From positions 166,879 through 230,878 of the forward strand of contig NZ_BBWU01000048.1 in NCBI RefSeq assembly GCF_000974765.1: a DNA stretch of 64,000 bases. The letters run 5' to 3'. Below the pieces are notes generated by a model. It searched no databases and had not been told where the DNA came from. It was given only the letters and a program-made list of their open reading frames with translations. The stretch is from Sphingomonas changbaiensis NBRC 104936. GTDB lineage: Bacteria > Pseudomonadota > Alphaproteobacteria > Sphingomonadales > Sphingomonadaceae. Made by a program: the position numbers and the translations under genes. Positions 1 through 9,346 of the stretch are shown here, in pieces (position 1 is the first letter of the stretch; each line of letters starts with the position of its first letter).

Positions 1-179
1 CGGCAGGAGGCCATCAGTTCGGGAAATTCGAGGTCGCTGTTTTTGATCAGCTGGGCCTCGGCCGCCTGCTGGCATTGGGCCATCGTCTCGAAGCGCGTGT
101 CGACAATGCGGGCTTGCTGGCACTGATAGCCGCCGTCGCCGCAGCCCATGATCGCCATCACGTAAATGAACGGGCCCAT
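1..179 (-). CDS. Partial small exported protein, unknown function (C-terminus off window)
   Basis: The minus strand reads from an ATG at 179 without a stop to the window edge, giving the first 59 residues. The start is supported by an AGGAGAG ribosome site just upstream (about 183-190). The N-terminus (MGPFIYVMAIMGCGDGGYQC) has a short hydrophobic stretch followed by several cysteines, which looks like a short signal peptide of a small periplasmic protein. No family is recognised. It is divergent from the ABC exporter. Confidence 0.6.
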   Translation of the reverse strand, partial: MGPFIYVMAIMGCGDGGYQCQQARIVDTRFETMAQCQQAAEAQLIKNSDLEFPELMASC

Positions 180-264
180 CGCCACTCTCCTCAGAGCGAC
201 TCAACCAATGATCCTGCGACCGGTTGCATTGGTTTCGCGCTTCGTCCTTCCTACATCGACGAGA

Positions 265-2073
265 ATGTCGAATCCTGTGACCGGGGGCACATCGGACGAC
301 CGGCTGAGCTGGTCGATGTTCCGCCGCTTCCTTCCCTATCTGTGGCCGGAGCATGAGCCGGCGATCCGCCGCCGCGTCGTCGCGTCGCTGGTGCTGATCC
401 TGATCGCCAAGGCGACGACGCTGCTGATGCCGTTCGCGTACAAGGGCGCGATCGACCGGATGGCGCCGGGCCTGCAGCCGGGCGCGGCGCTCACGGTCGC
501 CTTGGTCGTCGCTTATGCCGCGGCGCGGTTCGGTGGGGTGTTCTTCGACAATGTCCGGAACACGATCTTCGAGCGGGTCGGGCAGGATGCTACGCAGCGG
601 CTCGCGACGCATGTGTTCCGTCACCTGCACGACCTGTCGCTGCGCTTTCACCTGGAGCGGCGGACGGGCGCCGTCACCAAGGTGATCGAGCGCGGCACCA
701 AGAGCATCGACGTGATGCTCTACTTTCTGCTGTTCAACATCGGCCCGACAGTGATCGAGCTGGGCGCGGTGGCGATCATCTTCTGGGTCAAATTCGGCTT
801 CGGCATGGTCGCGGCGACGTTCACGATGGTTGCCGCCTATATCCTGTTCACGCGGCGAGTGACCGACTGGCGCGCGAAGTTGCGCGAGCGGATGAATGAC
901 CTCGACACCGGCACGGTCGCCAAGGCCGTCGATTCGCTGCTGAACTACGAGACGGTCAAATATTTCAATGCCGAGGACAGGGAAGCGGCGCGTTATGAAA
1001 AGGCAGCGCGCGCCTATGCCGACGCCGCGGTCAAATCGGAAAACTCGCTCGCCTGGCTCAATATCGGCCAGTCGCTGATCACCAACCTGATGATGGCGGG
1101 CGCGATGGGCTTCACGGTCTGGGGCTGGAGCAAAGGCCGTTTCACGCCCGGCGACGTGGTGCTGGTGAACACGCTCCTTGCTCAGCTTTTCCGGCCGTTG
1201 GACATGCTCGGCATGGTCTATCGAACGATCCGCCAGGGACTGATCGACATGGCGGCGATGTTCAACCTGATCGACGCCAAGCCCGAGGTGGTCGACCTTC
1301 CCAATGCCCAGCCGCTGATCGTCAGCGAGGGCCGCGTGAAGTTCGACAATGTGCGCTTCGGTTATGAGCCGGAACGGCCGATCCTGAAAGGCGTCAGCTT
1401 CCTGGTGCCGGGCGGCAAGACGCTGGCGATCGTGGGCCCGTCGGGCGCCGGCAAGTCGACGATCGCGCGCCTCTTGTTTCGTTTCTACGACGTGACCGGC
1501 GGCAGCATCTCGATCGACGGCCAGGACATCGGCCGCGTCCAGCAGCGGACGCTTCGGGCCAATATCGGCATCGTCCCGCAGGACACGGTGCTGTTCAACG
1601 ACACGATCGGCTACAACATCGCCTATGGCCGCGAAGGCGCCGACCAGGCCGAGATCGAGGCTGCTGCGCGGGGCGCGGCGATCCACGGCTTCATTTCGCG
1701 GCTGCCGGACGGCTACAAGGCGCAGGTCGGCGAGCGCGGACTGAAGCTGTCGGGGGGCGAGAAGCAGCGCGTGGCGATCGCGCGCACGCTGCTCAAGGAT
1801 CCGCCGGTGCTGATCCTGGACGAGGCGACCAGCGCGCTCGACAGCCGCACCGAAAGCGAGATCCAGCGCACGCTCCGCGACGTCTCCGAACGCCGCACCA
1901 CGATCGTGATCGCTCACCGCTTGTCGACGATCGTCGATGCGGACGAGATCGTCGTGCTCAACGAAGGCCGCGTCGCCGAACGCGGCACCCACGCCAGCTT
2001 GCTGCGGCAGGGCGGCCTCTATGCCGAAATGTGGGCACGGCAGGCAGCGGAACAGGAAATGACCGAGGCGTAG
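265..2073 (+). CDS. Atm1/ABCB7-type ABC exporter, permease fused to ATPase
   Basis: This is a half-transporter of 602 residues with an N-terminal six-helix permease (about residues 30-330) followed by an ATP-binding domain. The ATPase shows Walker A GPSGAGKST (about 391), the signature LSGGEKQR (about 495) and Walker B LILDEATSALD (about 515). It resembles the Atm1/HMT1 group, which in mitochondria and alphaproteobacteria exports glutathione-linked sulfur or metal conjugates across the inner membrane; the substrate here is inferred. An in-frame ATG exists at 166, but 265 gives the usual N-terminus for the family and starts outside the divergent gene's ribosome site. Homodimerisation is expected. 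Confidence 0.88.
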   Translation: MSNPVTGGTSDDRLSWSMFRRFLPYLWPEHEPAIRRRVVASLVLILIAKATTLLMPFAYKGAIDRMAPGLQPGAALTVALVVAYAAARFGGVFFDNVRNTIFERVGQDATQRLATHVFRHLHDLSLRFHLERRTGAVTKVIERGTKSIDVMLYFLLFNIGPTVIELGAVAIIFWVKFGFGMVAATFTMVAAYILFTRRVTDWRAKLRERMNDLDTGTVAKAVDSLLNYETVKYFNAEDREAARYEKAARAYADAAVKSENSLAWLNIGQSLITNLMMAGAMGFTVWGWSKGRFTPGDVVLVNTLLAQLFRPLDMLGMVYRTIRQGLIDMAAMFNLIDAKPEVVDLPNAQPLIVSEGRVKFDNVRFGYEPERPILKGVSFLVPGGKTLAIVGPSGAGKSTIARLLFRFYDVTGGSISIDGQDIGRVQQRTLRANIGIVPQDTVLFNDTIGYNIAYGREGADQAEIEAAARGAAIHGFISRLPDGYKAQVGERGLKLSGGEKQRVAIARTLLKDPPVLILDEATSALDSRTESEIQRTLRDVSERRTTIVIAHRLSTIVDADEIVVLNEGRVAERGTHASLLRQGGLYAEMWARQAAEQEMTEA

Positions 2074-2128
2074 GCCCGGGCCGGGGCTCAAGCTTTACCT
2101 GACGCTTGCAGCATGCCACGCGCCGGTC

Positions 2129-3169
2129 ATGAGCGAGCAAGACGTCCGCGATGCCTTCGCCACCCAGGCCGAGTTCTGCGACCGGTCCGAGTGTCCCGTG
2201 ACCGCCGCCGTCGTGCGTGGGATCGCGGCGGCGCTGGACCGTTCGACCGAAACCGGCCGGCGCACGCTGGAGTGGCGCGGCGATCCGCGCGGCAGCAACG
2301 ACGCGGTGCCGTTGCGGCTCGCCGGCGGCATGCATGCATTGGCGCGCCGCAAGGCCGATGCACGGCTGGTGCGGCTCTATGCAGGCGCGCTGGAGGATAG
2401 CGACGCGATCGTGCGCGACGTGCTGCATCGCTTCGATGCCGAACTCGCCACCTGGCTCGATTCGCCGCCGCAGACCAATGAAACCGGACGTGCGGCCCCG
2501 ATCATGGCCGGGCTGATGGTTTTAGCCGCCGAATATGGCTTGCCGTTCGAGCTGATCGAGCTCGGCGCAAGTGCCGGTCTCAACCAGAATCTGGACCGGT
2601 TTGGCTATCGGCTCGGCGACGCGGCCGCCGGCGACCCGGATTCGCCGCTCCAGCTGGCACCGGCATGGGGCGGCGAGTCCCCGCCCGCCGCGGAGGTGCG
2701 GATCGTCGCCCGGCGCGCGGTCGACCGGAATCCGGTGTTGGTCGCCGATCCGGCGCAGCGCGAGCGGCTCGCCGCCTATTGCTGGGTCGATCAGACCGAG
2801 CGGATGCAGCGGCTGGAAGCGGCGTTGGCGCTGGCCGCCGAGTATCCTCCCGATTTGGAACAAGGCGATGCCGGCAGCTTTATCGAGAGCGCCTTGGCCG
2901 AGCCGCAGCGGGACGGGGTATGCCGGGTCGTCTTTCACACGATATTCTGGCAATATCTGGATGCGGCAACGCAGGACCGGATCGCAAATGCGCTTCGCCG
3001 CGCTGGCGCTTCGGCCACTGCGCAGCGTCCGCTGGCGTGGCTTCGCTTCGAGCAGCTTGCGTCCGGGCTGGTTCCTCCCGAACTGCACCTGACCAAGTGG
3101 CCGGGCGGCCGCGAGCGCCACCTCGCCACCGGTCATCCGCACGGCAGCAAGATACGCTGGCACGGTTAA
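2129..3169 (+). CDS. DUF2332 family protein
   Basis: A 346-residue cytoplasmic protein without signal peptide or membrane helix. The central segment around residues 138-152 (LPFELIELGASAGLNQNLDR) and the C-terminal WLRFEQLASG...LHLTKWPGG block match the DUF2332 family as I remember it. The ELGASAGLN block looks like a glycine-rich Rossmann-type loop, so a methyltransferase-like fold is possible, but no function is established. The ATG at 2129 follows the ABC exporter by 55 bases in the same direction, so the two may be cotranscribed. Confidence 0.75.
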   Translation: MSEQDVRDAFATQAEFCDRSECPVTAAVVRGIAAALDRSTETGRRTLEWRGDPRGSNDAVPLRLAGGMHALARRKADARLVRLYAGALEDSDAIVRDVLHRFDAELATWLDSPPQTNETGRAAPIMAGLMVLAAEYGLPFELIELGASAGLNQNLDRFGYRLGDAAAGDPDSPLQLAPAWGGESPPAAEVRIVARRAVDRNPVLVADPAQRERLAAYCWVDQTERMQRLEAALALAAEYPPDLEQGDAGSFIESALAEPQRDGVCRVVFHTIFWQYLDAATQDRIANALRRAGASATAQRPLAWLRFEQLASGLVPPELHLTKWPGGRERHLATGHPHGSKIRWHG

Positions 3170-3219
3170 AGCCTTCTCAACCATCTCCCGCAATAAGGGC
3201 ATCGTCCAAGAAGGTGCCC

Positions 3220-5565
3220 ATGAAAATCCAGCTTCGTCCGTCCGAACTCAATCGCCTGCTCGACCAGGCGCCGCACAGCGTCCGCTGGCTGTCGCTCGAC
3301 TGTTTCGACACGCTGGTCTGGCGCGACACGGCGATCCCGGCGGACGTGTTCGCGGACTTGCCTTTTCCCGGCGGCGCGATGGAGCCGCGGCGGCGCGCCG
3401 AGGGTGCCGCGCGCCACGCCGCCAAACTGTTCCGCGACAGCTTCGAAGTGTCGATCGAAGAGATTCACGAGCGCCTTCGCCCGGGCGGCGACGTTGCGGG
3501 CTCGATCGCTCAGGAACTGGCCGCCGAGGCGAAGCACTGCTTCGGCTTTGCGCCGGTCCAGCAGCTGATCCGCGATGCCAAGGCCCGCGGCCTCGGCGTC
3601 ATCATCGTCTCCGACACTTATCTCGACGAAGCCCAGCTCCGCGCGCTGATCGCCTCCGCGACCGGCGAAGACATTGGGGCGATGATCGACCGCGTCTTCC
3701 CGTCCAGTGCCTACGGGGTGAACAAGAGCGACGGGCTGTTCGGTCCGGTGCTCGAAGCGCTCGGCGCCGCGCCTGAGGAGGTGCTCCACGTCGGCGACAA
3801 TCACGGCGCCGACCAGGTCGCGCCGGACGAGCTTGGCATCAACACCGTCCATCTGCTCCAGTTCGACGAGACCGCGAAGACCCGGCTGCGCCTGGAAGCA
3901 GCGGTCAGCACGATGCTTCATCCGCAGGTGCGCGTGACCTGTCCGACTTTCCAGCCGCACCGGCCGCTGGTCTCGATGCGTCGCGAGAGCGGGGCCGCCT
4001 TCGCGCTCGGCCATGACGTGCTGGGCCCGTTGCTCCGCGCCTATGCCGGCTGGCTGCGCGACGAGCAGGCCGCGATCGCAGAGCAGACCGGGCGCATGAC
4101 GCACCTGCTGTTCCTGCTTCGCGACGGCTTCCTGCCCGCCGAAGTCTTCGAAGCGCTGTTCCCGGACAGCACCATCCAACGGGTCGAGATCAGCCGGCAG
4201 ACCGCGGCCAGCGCCGGCATGATCGACGAAGATGCGGTTCGCGGGCGCCTGCTCCACGAAGGGATGCGCAGCACCGTCGAAGTGCTCGCACGCCAATTCC
4301 AGTTCAAGCAAGGCGAGCTCGCCAAGCTGAAGCTCGATGCCCCGGGCAATGATCCGGACTTTGTCGAGACGGTGCTTCGGCCCGAAACGATGGGCCAGAT
4401 CATCTACCGCTCGACCAAATTCGCCGACCGGTTGATCGCCCATCTGAAGCGCGCCGGCGTTGGTGAAGGTGACGCGGTGGTGTTCGCCGATCTGGGCTAT
4501 CACGGATCGGTGCAGGACAAGGTGACGCCGATGCTGCAGGCACGGATGGGCCTGCACGTCGCCGGCCGCTATCTGCTGCTGCGCGAAGAGCAGCCGACCG
4601 GTCTCGACAAGCAGGGCCTGTTCGATTCGCGCCATTACGACTTTCGCACGCTGGACGCGCTGTGCGATCCGATCGCGGTGGTCGAGCAGCTCTCCACGAT
4701 CGCTCAGGGTTCGGTCGTCGATTACAAATGGGACGGCACGCCGGTCCGCAAGTCTGCGGGCATCAAGGCCATCCAGAGCGCGACGCGGAGCCGCGTCCAG
4801 GCGGGCGCGGTGGCGTTTGCCGCGGCGAGCGCCGGGCTGCCGGGCGATGCAGATGCGTGGCGAATGGCCGCGGGCGCCGCGCTCGCGCGGCTGCTGTTCC
4901 TGCCGACCGAGCCCGAGCTCGACGTGCTGCGCTGCTTCGACCACGACGTGAATCTCGGCACCGAGCGCGTGGTGCCGCTGGTCGACGCCGATGCGGCGCT
5001 CGCCGGCCTTAAGTCGCGCGGACTGCCGTATCTGATGCATGCCGAGCGTATCTACATTCCGGGGGAAATCCGCGGCCACGGCCTGGCTCTCAACCTGTCG
5101 ATGCTCACCTGGCGCCGATTCGGGCTGGAGATCACCACCGGCGATATGTCCGGCACGCCGATGCGGCTGCCTGTGATCCTCGCCGATGCGCAGGGCGAAA
5201 CGCTGATCGAAATCGACGCGCATCCGACGCACGACGGTTATTATGCGATGGCGATCCCGACGGGCGCCGGGAGGTTCACCGCCGCCGTTCGATGGGGCGC
5301 GGCACTCGATTGCGTGCAGATCGAATCGGCGCGCTTCCATGTCGTCGAAACCTTCGGGATGACCGACGGCATATCGGTCCCGGCGCCGGTGCTTCACGAC
5401 GGAATGGAGGCGATCGCCGATGGCCTGTTCCGCTGCGCCGGCCCTGCCGCGCTGACCATGGTGCCGCCGCCGCAGCTGAAGCGCGAAACCGACGTGCTGC
5501 TCCACATCGTCTTCCGCCCGGTCGTGCGCCGGGACGGGGCCGCGGACGTGAAGCAAGCCGCCTGA
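3220..5565 (+). CDS. Large HAD-superfamily protein (COG5610-like), N-terminal hydrolase plus C-terminal domain
   Basis: 781 residues. The N-terminal third is a HAD domain: motif I SLDCFDTLVWRD (residues 25-36), motif II VSDTYL (about 138), a lysine motif around GVNKSDGLF and motif IV HVGDNHGADQ (about 197). The rest carries a second conserved block starting near LFLLRDGFLPAEVF and ISRQTAASAG, then a beta-rich tail. This layout resembles predicted HAD hydrolases of COG5610, often found among surface-glycan genes. The open frame extends upstream to 2665, but that part lies over DUF2332 in another frame, so the ATG at 3220 is chosen. It ends about 1 kb from the flagellin gene; a role in glycan or flagellin modification is only a guess. 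Confidence 0.75.
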   Translation: MKIQLRPSELNRLLDQAPHSVRWLSLDCFDTLVWRDTAIPADVFADLPFPGGAMEPRRRAEGAARHAAKLFRDSFEVSIEEIHERLRPGGDVAGSIAQELAAEAKHCFGFAPVQQLIRDAKARGLGVIIVSDTYLDEAQLRALIASATGEDIGAMIDRVFPSSAYGVNKSDGLFGPVLEALGAAPEEVLHVGDNHGADQVAPDELGINTVHLLQFDETAKTRLRLEAAVSTMLHPQVRVTCPTFQPHRPLVSMRRESGAAFALGHDVLGPLLRAYAGWLRDEQAAIAEQTGRMTHLLFLLRDGFLPAEVFEALFPDSTIQRVEISRQTAASAGMIDEDAVRGRLLHEGMRSTVEVLARQFQFKQGELAKLKLDAPGNDPDFVETVLRPETMGQIIYRSTKFADRLIAHLKRAGVGEGDAVVFADLGYHGSVQDKVTPMLQARMGLHVAGRYLLLREEQPTGLDKQGLFDSRHYDFRTLDALCDPIAVVEQLSTIAQGSVVDYKWDGTPVRKSAGIKAIQSATRSRVQAGAVAFAAASAGLPGDADAWRMAAGAALARLLFLPTEPELDVLRCFDHDVNLGTERVVPLVDADAALAGLKSRGLPYLMHAERIYIPGEIRGHGLALNLSMLTWRRFGLEITTGDMSGTPMRLPVILADAQGETLIEIDAHPTHDGYYAMAIPTGAGRFTAAVRWGAALDCVQIESARFHVVETFGMTDGISVPAPVLHDGMEAIADGLFRCAGPAALTMVPPPQLKRETDVLLHIVFRPVVRRDGAADVKQAA

Positions 5566-5584
5566 CGGCTATCGAGTACACACC

Positions 5585-6538
5585 CTAGCCGACTGCCCGC
5601 GCCGCGACGGTGTCGATCGCGGCCATCACGTCGTCGAGCGCAACCCAATGGACCATATGACCGGTACCGTTGAGCCGGTGCAGGCTGCTGTGCGGCAGCA
5701 GCGCGTGCAGCCGCTCGGCCTGGGCGTAGGGCACCAGTCGATCGCCGTCGCCCGCGACGATCGCGACCGGTAGCCGCAACTCCCGATAGCGTTTTGACAG
5801 CCGCAGCTCCGCGAGCTGCAGCAAGCCGGCATCGCCCGCCGTCGCCTGGATATGGCTGGGCCTGAGACCAAGCTCGGCCGGGAAGGCGGCGAACTCTGGC
5901 GGCACCGGATTCGGCGCGAAGATCTGTTTGACGACACGGTTGCGGGCCGCACGTGCGAGCAGCGGCGTTGCCGTGTTCGCGAGCAACGTCCCGACGACCG
6001 GAACGGAGGGGAGGGCGAGGAGCACCGGGTCCGGCCGCTTCACCGGGAAATAGGGCCCGGCGAGCAGCACCAGCCCAGCCACTTCGTCCGGATGGTCCAG
6101 CGCCAAGGCCAACGCAGGCAGCGTGCCCCAGCTATGGCCGAGCACCAGGGGCCGCTCGATGCCGAGCTTGACGAGGGCGGCGCGGATCAAAGCTGCCTGC
6201 GCTTCGGGCGTCCACATCGTTCCGCGTGGCCGATCGCTATAGCCATAGCCGGGCCGGTCGAACGCGATCACCCGGTACCGCTCCGCCGCGCGGTCGATCA
6301 GGCCGGAGCCGAGCAGGTCCTGCACCAAGGCGGCCATGCCGTGCAGCATCACCAGCGGCTTGCCGTCGCCACGCTCGACATAATGAAGCCGGACGCCGTC
6401 GACCTCGACGAACTTGCCGGCCGGCGGGGTCGCCGCCTCGGCGCCGCGAGCCTTCTTGCGATTGTAGAGTGCGGCCGCACCCAGCGCCGCTGCCGCCAGG
6501 CCCAGTTTTGCCGCGAGGGGGATTTTTTTGTTCGCCAT
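5585..6538 (-). CDS. Alpha/beta-fold hydrolase with N-terminal membrane anchor
   Basis: A 317-residue serine hydrolase. After a lysine-rich start comes one hydrophobic segment (about residues 8-25) that is probably an uncleaved anchor. The catalytic domain shows the oxyanion stretch VMLHGMAA, the nucleophile elbow GHSWGT, a late acid in [10 protein letters not shown] and the catalytic His in NGTGHMVHW. Substrate unknown. I start at MANKK (6538) and not at the earlier ATG at 6577, because the earlier one lies in the flagellin terminator. It faces the HAD gene tail to tail with 19 bases between stops. Confidence 0.85.
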   Translation of the reverse strand: MANKKIPLAAKLGLAAAALGAAALYNRKKARGAEAATPPAGKFVEVDGVRLHYVERGDGKPLVMLHGMAALVQDLLGSGLIDRAAERYRVIAFDRPGYGYSDRPRGTMWTPEAQAALIRAALVKLGIERPLVLGHSWGTLPALALALDHPDEVAGLVLLAGPYFPVKRPDPVLLALPSVPVVGTLLANTATPLLARAARNRVVKQIFAPNPVPPEFAAFPAELGLRPSHIQATAGDAGLLQLAELRLSKRYRELRLPVAIVAGDGDRLVPYAQAERLHALLPHSSLHRLNGTGHMVHWVALDDVMAAIDTVAARAVG

Positions 6539-6576
6539 CGTCGCCCAACGCCGCCGTCTTCGGCCGGTTGCGGACA

Positions 6577-6610
6577 AAAGAAAACCCCCGGCGCCGCGAA
6601 GCGCCGGGGG
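6577..6610 (-). terminator. Intrinsic terminator of the flagellin gene
   Basis: A perfect 10-bp GC stem pairs 6601-6610 with 6585-6594 around a six-base loop. Read on the minus strand it is followed by TTTTCTTTT (6584-6577). It begins 35 bases after the flagellin stop, the textbook layout of a Rho-independent terminator, and separates flagellin from the alpha/beta hydrolase gene in the same direction. Confidence 0.88.
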
Positions 6611-6644
6611 CTGGAAGAAGCTTACGCTACGGTTACGAAACCGG

Positions 6645-7478
6645 TTAGCGCAGCAGGCTCAGCACGTTCTGCTGGCTCTGGTTCGCCTGAGCGAGCATCG
6701 CCGTCGCGGCCTGCGACAGGATCTGGGACTTGGCGAGGTTGGTCGTTTCCGCCGAGAAGTCCGCGTCCTCGATGCGGCTGCGCGCATCGGACAGGTTGTT
6801 GACGTTGCTGGTCAGGTTGTTGACCACCGACTGCAGGCGGCTCTGGCCGGCGCCGAGCGAGGCGCGGGTCGTGTTGACCGCCTTCAGCGTCGTGTCGACG
6901 TTGGTCAGCGCCGTGTTGGCGTTGGTCGCCGTGTCGACCGCCGTGCCCGACGCCAGGTCGGACAGCGAGGTGAAGGTCAGGTTGATCGAGTCGCCATTGT
7001 TCGCGCCGATCTGGATCGACACCGAACCCGCCTGGGCGGTGTAGGTCGTGCCCGACGCCGCCGAGTTGAAGATGCGGGTGCCGTTGAACTCGGTGGTCGC
7101 GAGGATGCTGGTGATCTGCGACTTGAGCTGCGTCACTTCGGTGTTCAGGTTCGTGCGGTCCGTATCGGAATAGGTGCCCGATGCCGACTGCACGGCCAGT
7201 TCGCGAATACGCTGCAGCATGTTCGAAACTTCGCCGAGCGCGCCTTCCGCGGTCTGCGCGAACGAGATGCCGTCGTTGGCGTTGCGAATCGCCTGGCCCA
7301 TGCCGCGGATCGTGGCGGTCATGGTCGAAGCGATGGCGAGGCCGGCCGCGTCGTCCTTGGCGCTGTTGATGCGCTTGCCGGTCGACAGACGCTCCATCGC
7401 CGTCTGCAGCGACATTTCGGCCATGCGCGAACCGTTCTGGGCGCGCAGGGCCGCCGAGTTGGTCGAAATAACAGTCAT
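6645..7478 (-). CDS. fliC: Flagellin, short form
   Basis: 277 residues, made essentially of the two conserved terminal domains. The N-terminus ([14 protein letters not shown], then [20 protein letters not shown]) and C-terminus ([34 protein letters not shown]) are the D0/D1 helices that build the filament core. Only about 100 residues lie between them, so the surface D2/D3 domains are nearly absent. The ATG at 7478 has a GGAGACGAG ribosome site; the longer frame to 7556 crosses the predicted promoter. It is divergent from the flagellar operon and likely transcribed by sigma-28. Secreted through the flagellar export gate with FliS (22687-23085) as probable chaperone. Confidence 0.97.
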   Translation of the reverse strand: MTVISTNSAALRAQNGSRMAEMSLQTAMERLSTGKRINSAKDDAAGLAIASTMTATIRGMGQAIRNANDGISFAQTAEGALGEVSNMLQRIRELAVQSASGTYSDTDRTNLNTEVTQLKSQITSILATTEFNGTRIFNSAASGTTYTAQAGSVSIQIGANNGDSINLTFTSLSDLASGTAVDTATNANTALTNVDTTLKAVNTTRASLGAGQSRLQSVVNNLTSNVNNLSDARSRIEDADFSAETTNLAKSQILSQAATAMLAQANQSQQNVLSLLR

Positions 7479-7556
7479 AACTCGTCTCCAATATTCTGCC
7501 CGGCTGTCGCTCCTTCCCCCCGGAGAGCCGGATCGAAGCCAGAGCCGCCACTGCAC

Positions 7557-7583
7557 TCAACGGCCGCCGGTTGCGGGACTTTA
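7557..7583 (-). promoter_or_regulatory. Sigma-28 (FliA)-type promoter for flagellin
   Basis: On the minus strand TAAAGTCC (7583-7576) is followed after exactly 11 bases by GCCGTTGA (7564-7557). The enterobacterial FliA consensus is TAAAGTTT, 11 bases, GCCGATAA, so each box matches at 6 of 8 positions with perfect spacing. Transcription would begin near 7550, giving an untranslated leader of about 70 bases before the flagellin ATG. Confidence 0.65.
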
Positions 7584-7724
7584 GGGGCGGGGCGGCGGAT
7601 TTTTCCGATCCCCTCGCGCGCGCATGCGGCAAAGAAGGCAGCGTTAACCGGCGCTTTACTCTGTTCGCCGATACCAGCCTCCGAAGGCCGCAAGGTCCGG
7701 ACCACTCGGGGGACAGAACAGAAC

Positions 7725-8987
7725 ATGCAGTCGATCTACTTCAGCGAAGCCGCGGGCCAGAGCCAGGCGGTATTGCTGTCCTGGCTGCGCGGGCTTGGCT
7801 GGGATGTCCGGCCGTTCGCAGGCGGACGGGTTCGCCCCGGTGATTCGTTCATCGTCAACGACGGCGAACCGCTGCCTGCGCCGCGCGCCACGCTGGCGCT
7901 GGGATCGGATGCCGAGCGCCGGCTGGCCACGGCCGGGGACGCCACGCCGGCCCGCCTCGCCTATGCCGCCGAGGATATGGTGTTCGGCCATGCCTTTGCC
8001 GCAGCGCTGCTGCGCGGCACCGCGCCGACCGCCGCCGATCCCAACACGCTGGCCCTGTTCGCACTCGCCGAGCGGGTCGCGGCGAGCGACATCACCGTGC
8101 TGGTGAACGGCCCGACCGGAACCGGCAAGGAAGTGCTCGCCCGCCATATTCACGCCAATTCGGCGCGTGCCGACGGTCCCTTCGTCGCCGTCAATTGCGC
8201 GGCGCTGCCGGAATCCATGCTCGAAGCTCTGCTGTTCGGGCATACCAAGGGCGCCTTCACCGGTGCCGGTGCAGCCGCCCAGGGCTTTTTCCGCGCCGCG
8301 CATGGCGGCACCCTGCTGCTCGACGAGATCGCGGAAATGCCACTGGGCCTCCAGGCCAAGCTGCTGCGCGTCCTGCAAGAGCGCGAAGTGGTGCCGCTCG
8401 GTGCAACCACGCCCGAGGCGATCGACGTTCGCGTGATCGCCTGCGCCAACCGCGACCTGCCGGCCGAAGTGGACGCGGGCCGGTTCCGCGCCGATCTTTA
8501 CTACCGGCTGAGCGTCTTTCCGCTCACCACCACGCCGCTTGCGCACCGGCGCCAGGACATTGCCGCGCTCGCGGCGACGATGATCCTGCGCCACGCCGGC
8601 AACCGCGCGACCATTCCATGGCCGAGCCAGGACGCGCTTGACGCGCTCCAGGCGCACGATTGGCCTGGCAATGTCCGCGAGCTCGAAAACGTCATTCAGC
8701 GCGCGCTGCTGCTGGCCCCGGGCGACCGGATCGAGGCGAGCCATATCGTGTTCGACGCGACGGCGCGGCCGATGCCGGCGCCCGTTCCCGCGGCCGATCC
8801 GACGCTCACCAACATCGTGCGGCTGCACGAGGTGCAGGCGATCCAGGACGCGCTGGCCGCGTGCGGCGGCAACCGCACCGAGACCGCCCGGCGCCTCGGC
8901 ATTTCGGAGCGCACCTTGCGCTATCGCCTGGCCCGCATCCGCGAGGCCGGCGGCACTGTCGCCCCTAGCCGGAGTGCCTGGGCATGA
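7725..8987 (+). CDS. Sigma-54 enhancer-binding flagellar regulator, FlbD-like
   Basis: 420 residues. An AAA+ domain with Walker A GPTGTGKE (129-136), the sigma-54 contact loop GAFTGA (176-181) and Walker B TLLLDEI (about 196-202) is followed by a Fis-type helix-turn-helix at the C-terminus ([20 protein letters not shown]). The first 105 residues do not look like a phosphoacceptor receiver domain. Caulobacter FlbD, which activates late flagellar genes and lies in the fliF operon, has a degenerate receiver, so this is probably its counterpart. The open frame reaches back to 6528, but that part overlaps flagellin; the ATG at 7725 is used. It overlaps fliE by four bases and is the first gene of the flagellar operon. 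Confidence 0.88.
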   Translation: MQSIYFSEAAGQSQAVLLSWLRGLGWDVRPFAGGRVRPGDSFIVNDGEPLPAPRATLALGSDAERRLATAGDATPARLAYAAEDMVFGHAFAAALLRGTAPTAADPNTLALFALAERVAASDITVLVNGPTGTGKEVLARHIHANSARADGPFVAVNCAALPESMLEALLFGHTKGAFTGAGAAAQGFFRAAHGGTLLLDEIAEMPLGLQAKLLRVLQEREVVPLGATTPEAIDVRVIACANRDLPAEVDAGRFRADLYYRLSVFPLTTTPLAHRRQDIAALAATMILRHAGNRATIPWPSQDALDALQAHDWPGNVRELENVIQRALLLAPGDRIEASHIVFDATARPMPAPVPAADPTLTNIVRLHEVQAIQDALAACGGNRTETARRLGISERTLRYRLARIREAGGTVAPSRSAWA

Positions 8988-9343
8988 GCATCAGTAGCGT
9001 TTCCGGCGCCGATCGCGTGATGGCGATCCGCGCCCAGATTCTCGAGCGCAACGCAGCCCTGCAAAAGGCGGCACAGGTCGGCGGCACCGCCGCGCCTGCG
9101 CCGAACACCGCGGGCGGCGCCGGCAACAGTTTCGGGGCGACGCTCGAAGCGGCGCTGAAGCAGGTCAATGCCAGCCAGAACGCCGCCAACCAAGCCAGCG
9201 AAGCCTATGAGCGTGGCGAGACGGTCGACGTCGCCCAGGTGATGATGGCGCGCCAGAAGGCGTCGATCGCCTTTGAAGCGACCCTCCAGACCCGCAACAA
9301 ACTCCTGTCCGCCTACAAGGACATCATGAGCATGCCGGTATAA
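8984..9343 (+). CDS. fliE: Flagellar hook-basal body complex protein FliE
   Basis: 119 residues. The conserved C-terminal half ([52 protein letters not shown]) is the FliE domain. FliE connects the MS ring (FliF) to the proximal rod and gates rod export. The ATG overlaps the stop of the sigma-54 regulator (ATGA), and fliF follows after three bases, so translation is coupled through the start of the operon. The first 45 residues are alanine-rich and variable. Confidence 0.95.
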   Translation: MSISSVSGADRVMAIRAQILERNAALQKAAQVGGTAAPAPNTAGGAGNSFGATLEAALKQVNASQNAANQASEAYERGETVDVAQVMMARQKASIAFEATLQTRNKLLSAYKDIMSMPV

Positions 9344-9346
9344 TCG

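Noticed and set aside
166..264. N-terminal extension of the ABC exporter from the ATG at 166
   Set aside because: It overlaps the start of the divergent gene, has no ribosome site, and adds residues not expected for the family.
2665..3219. 5-prime extension of the HAD gene frame
   Set aside because: Overlaps DUF2332 in another frame and translates to low-complexity Arg/Ala sequence.
3166..5556. Long minus-strand open frame (796 codons) opposite the HAD gene
   Set aside because: Arg/His-rich mirror-frame translation typical of high-GC DNA; the plus-strand protein has clear HAD motifs.
7667..7674. GCCGATAC on the plus strand, resembling a sigma-28 -10 box for the regulator gene
   Set aside because: The sequence at the required -35 spacing is CCGGCGCT, with no match to TAAAGTTT.
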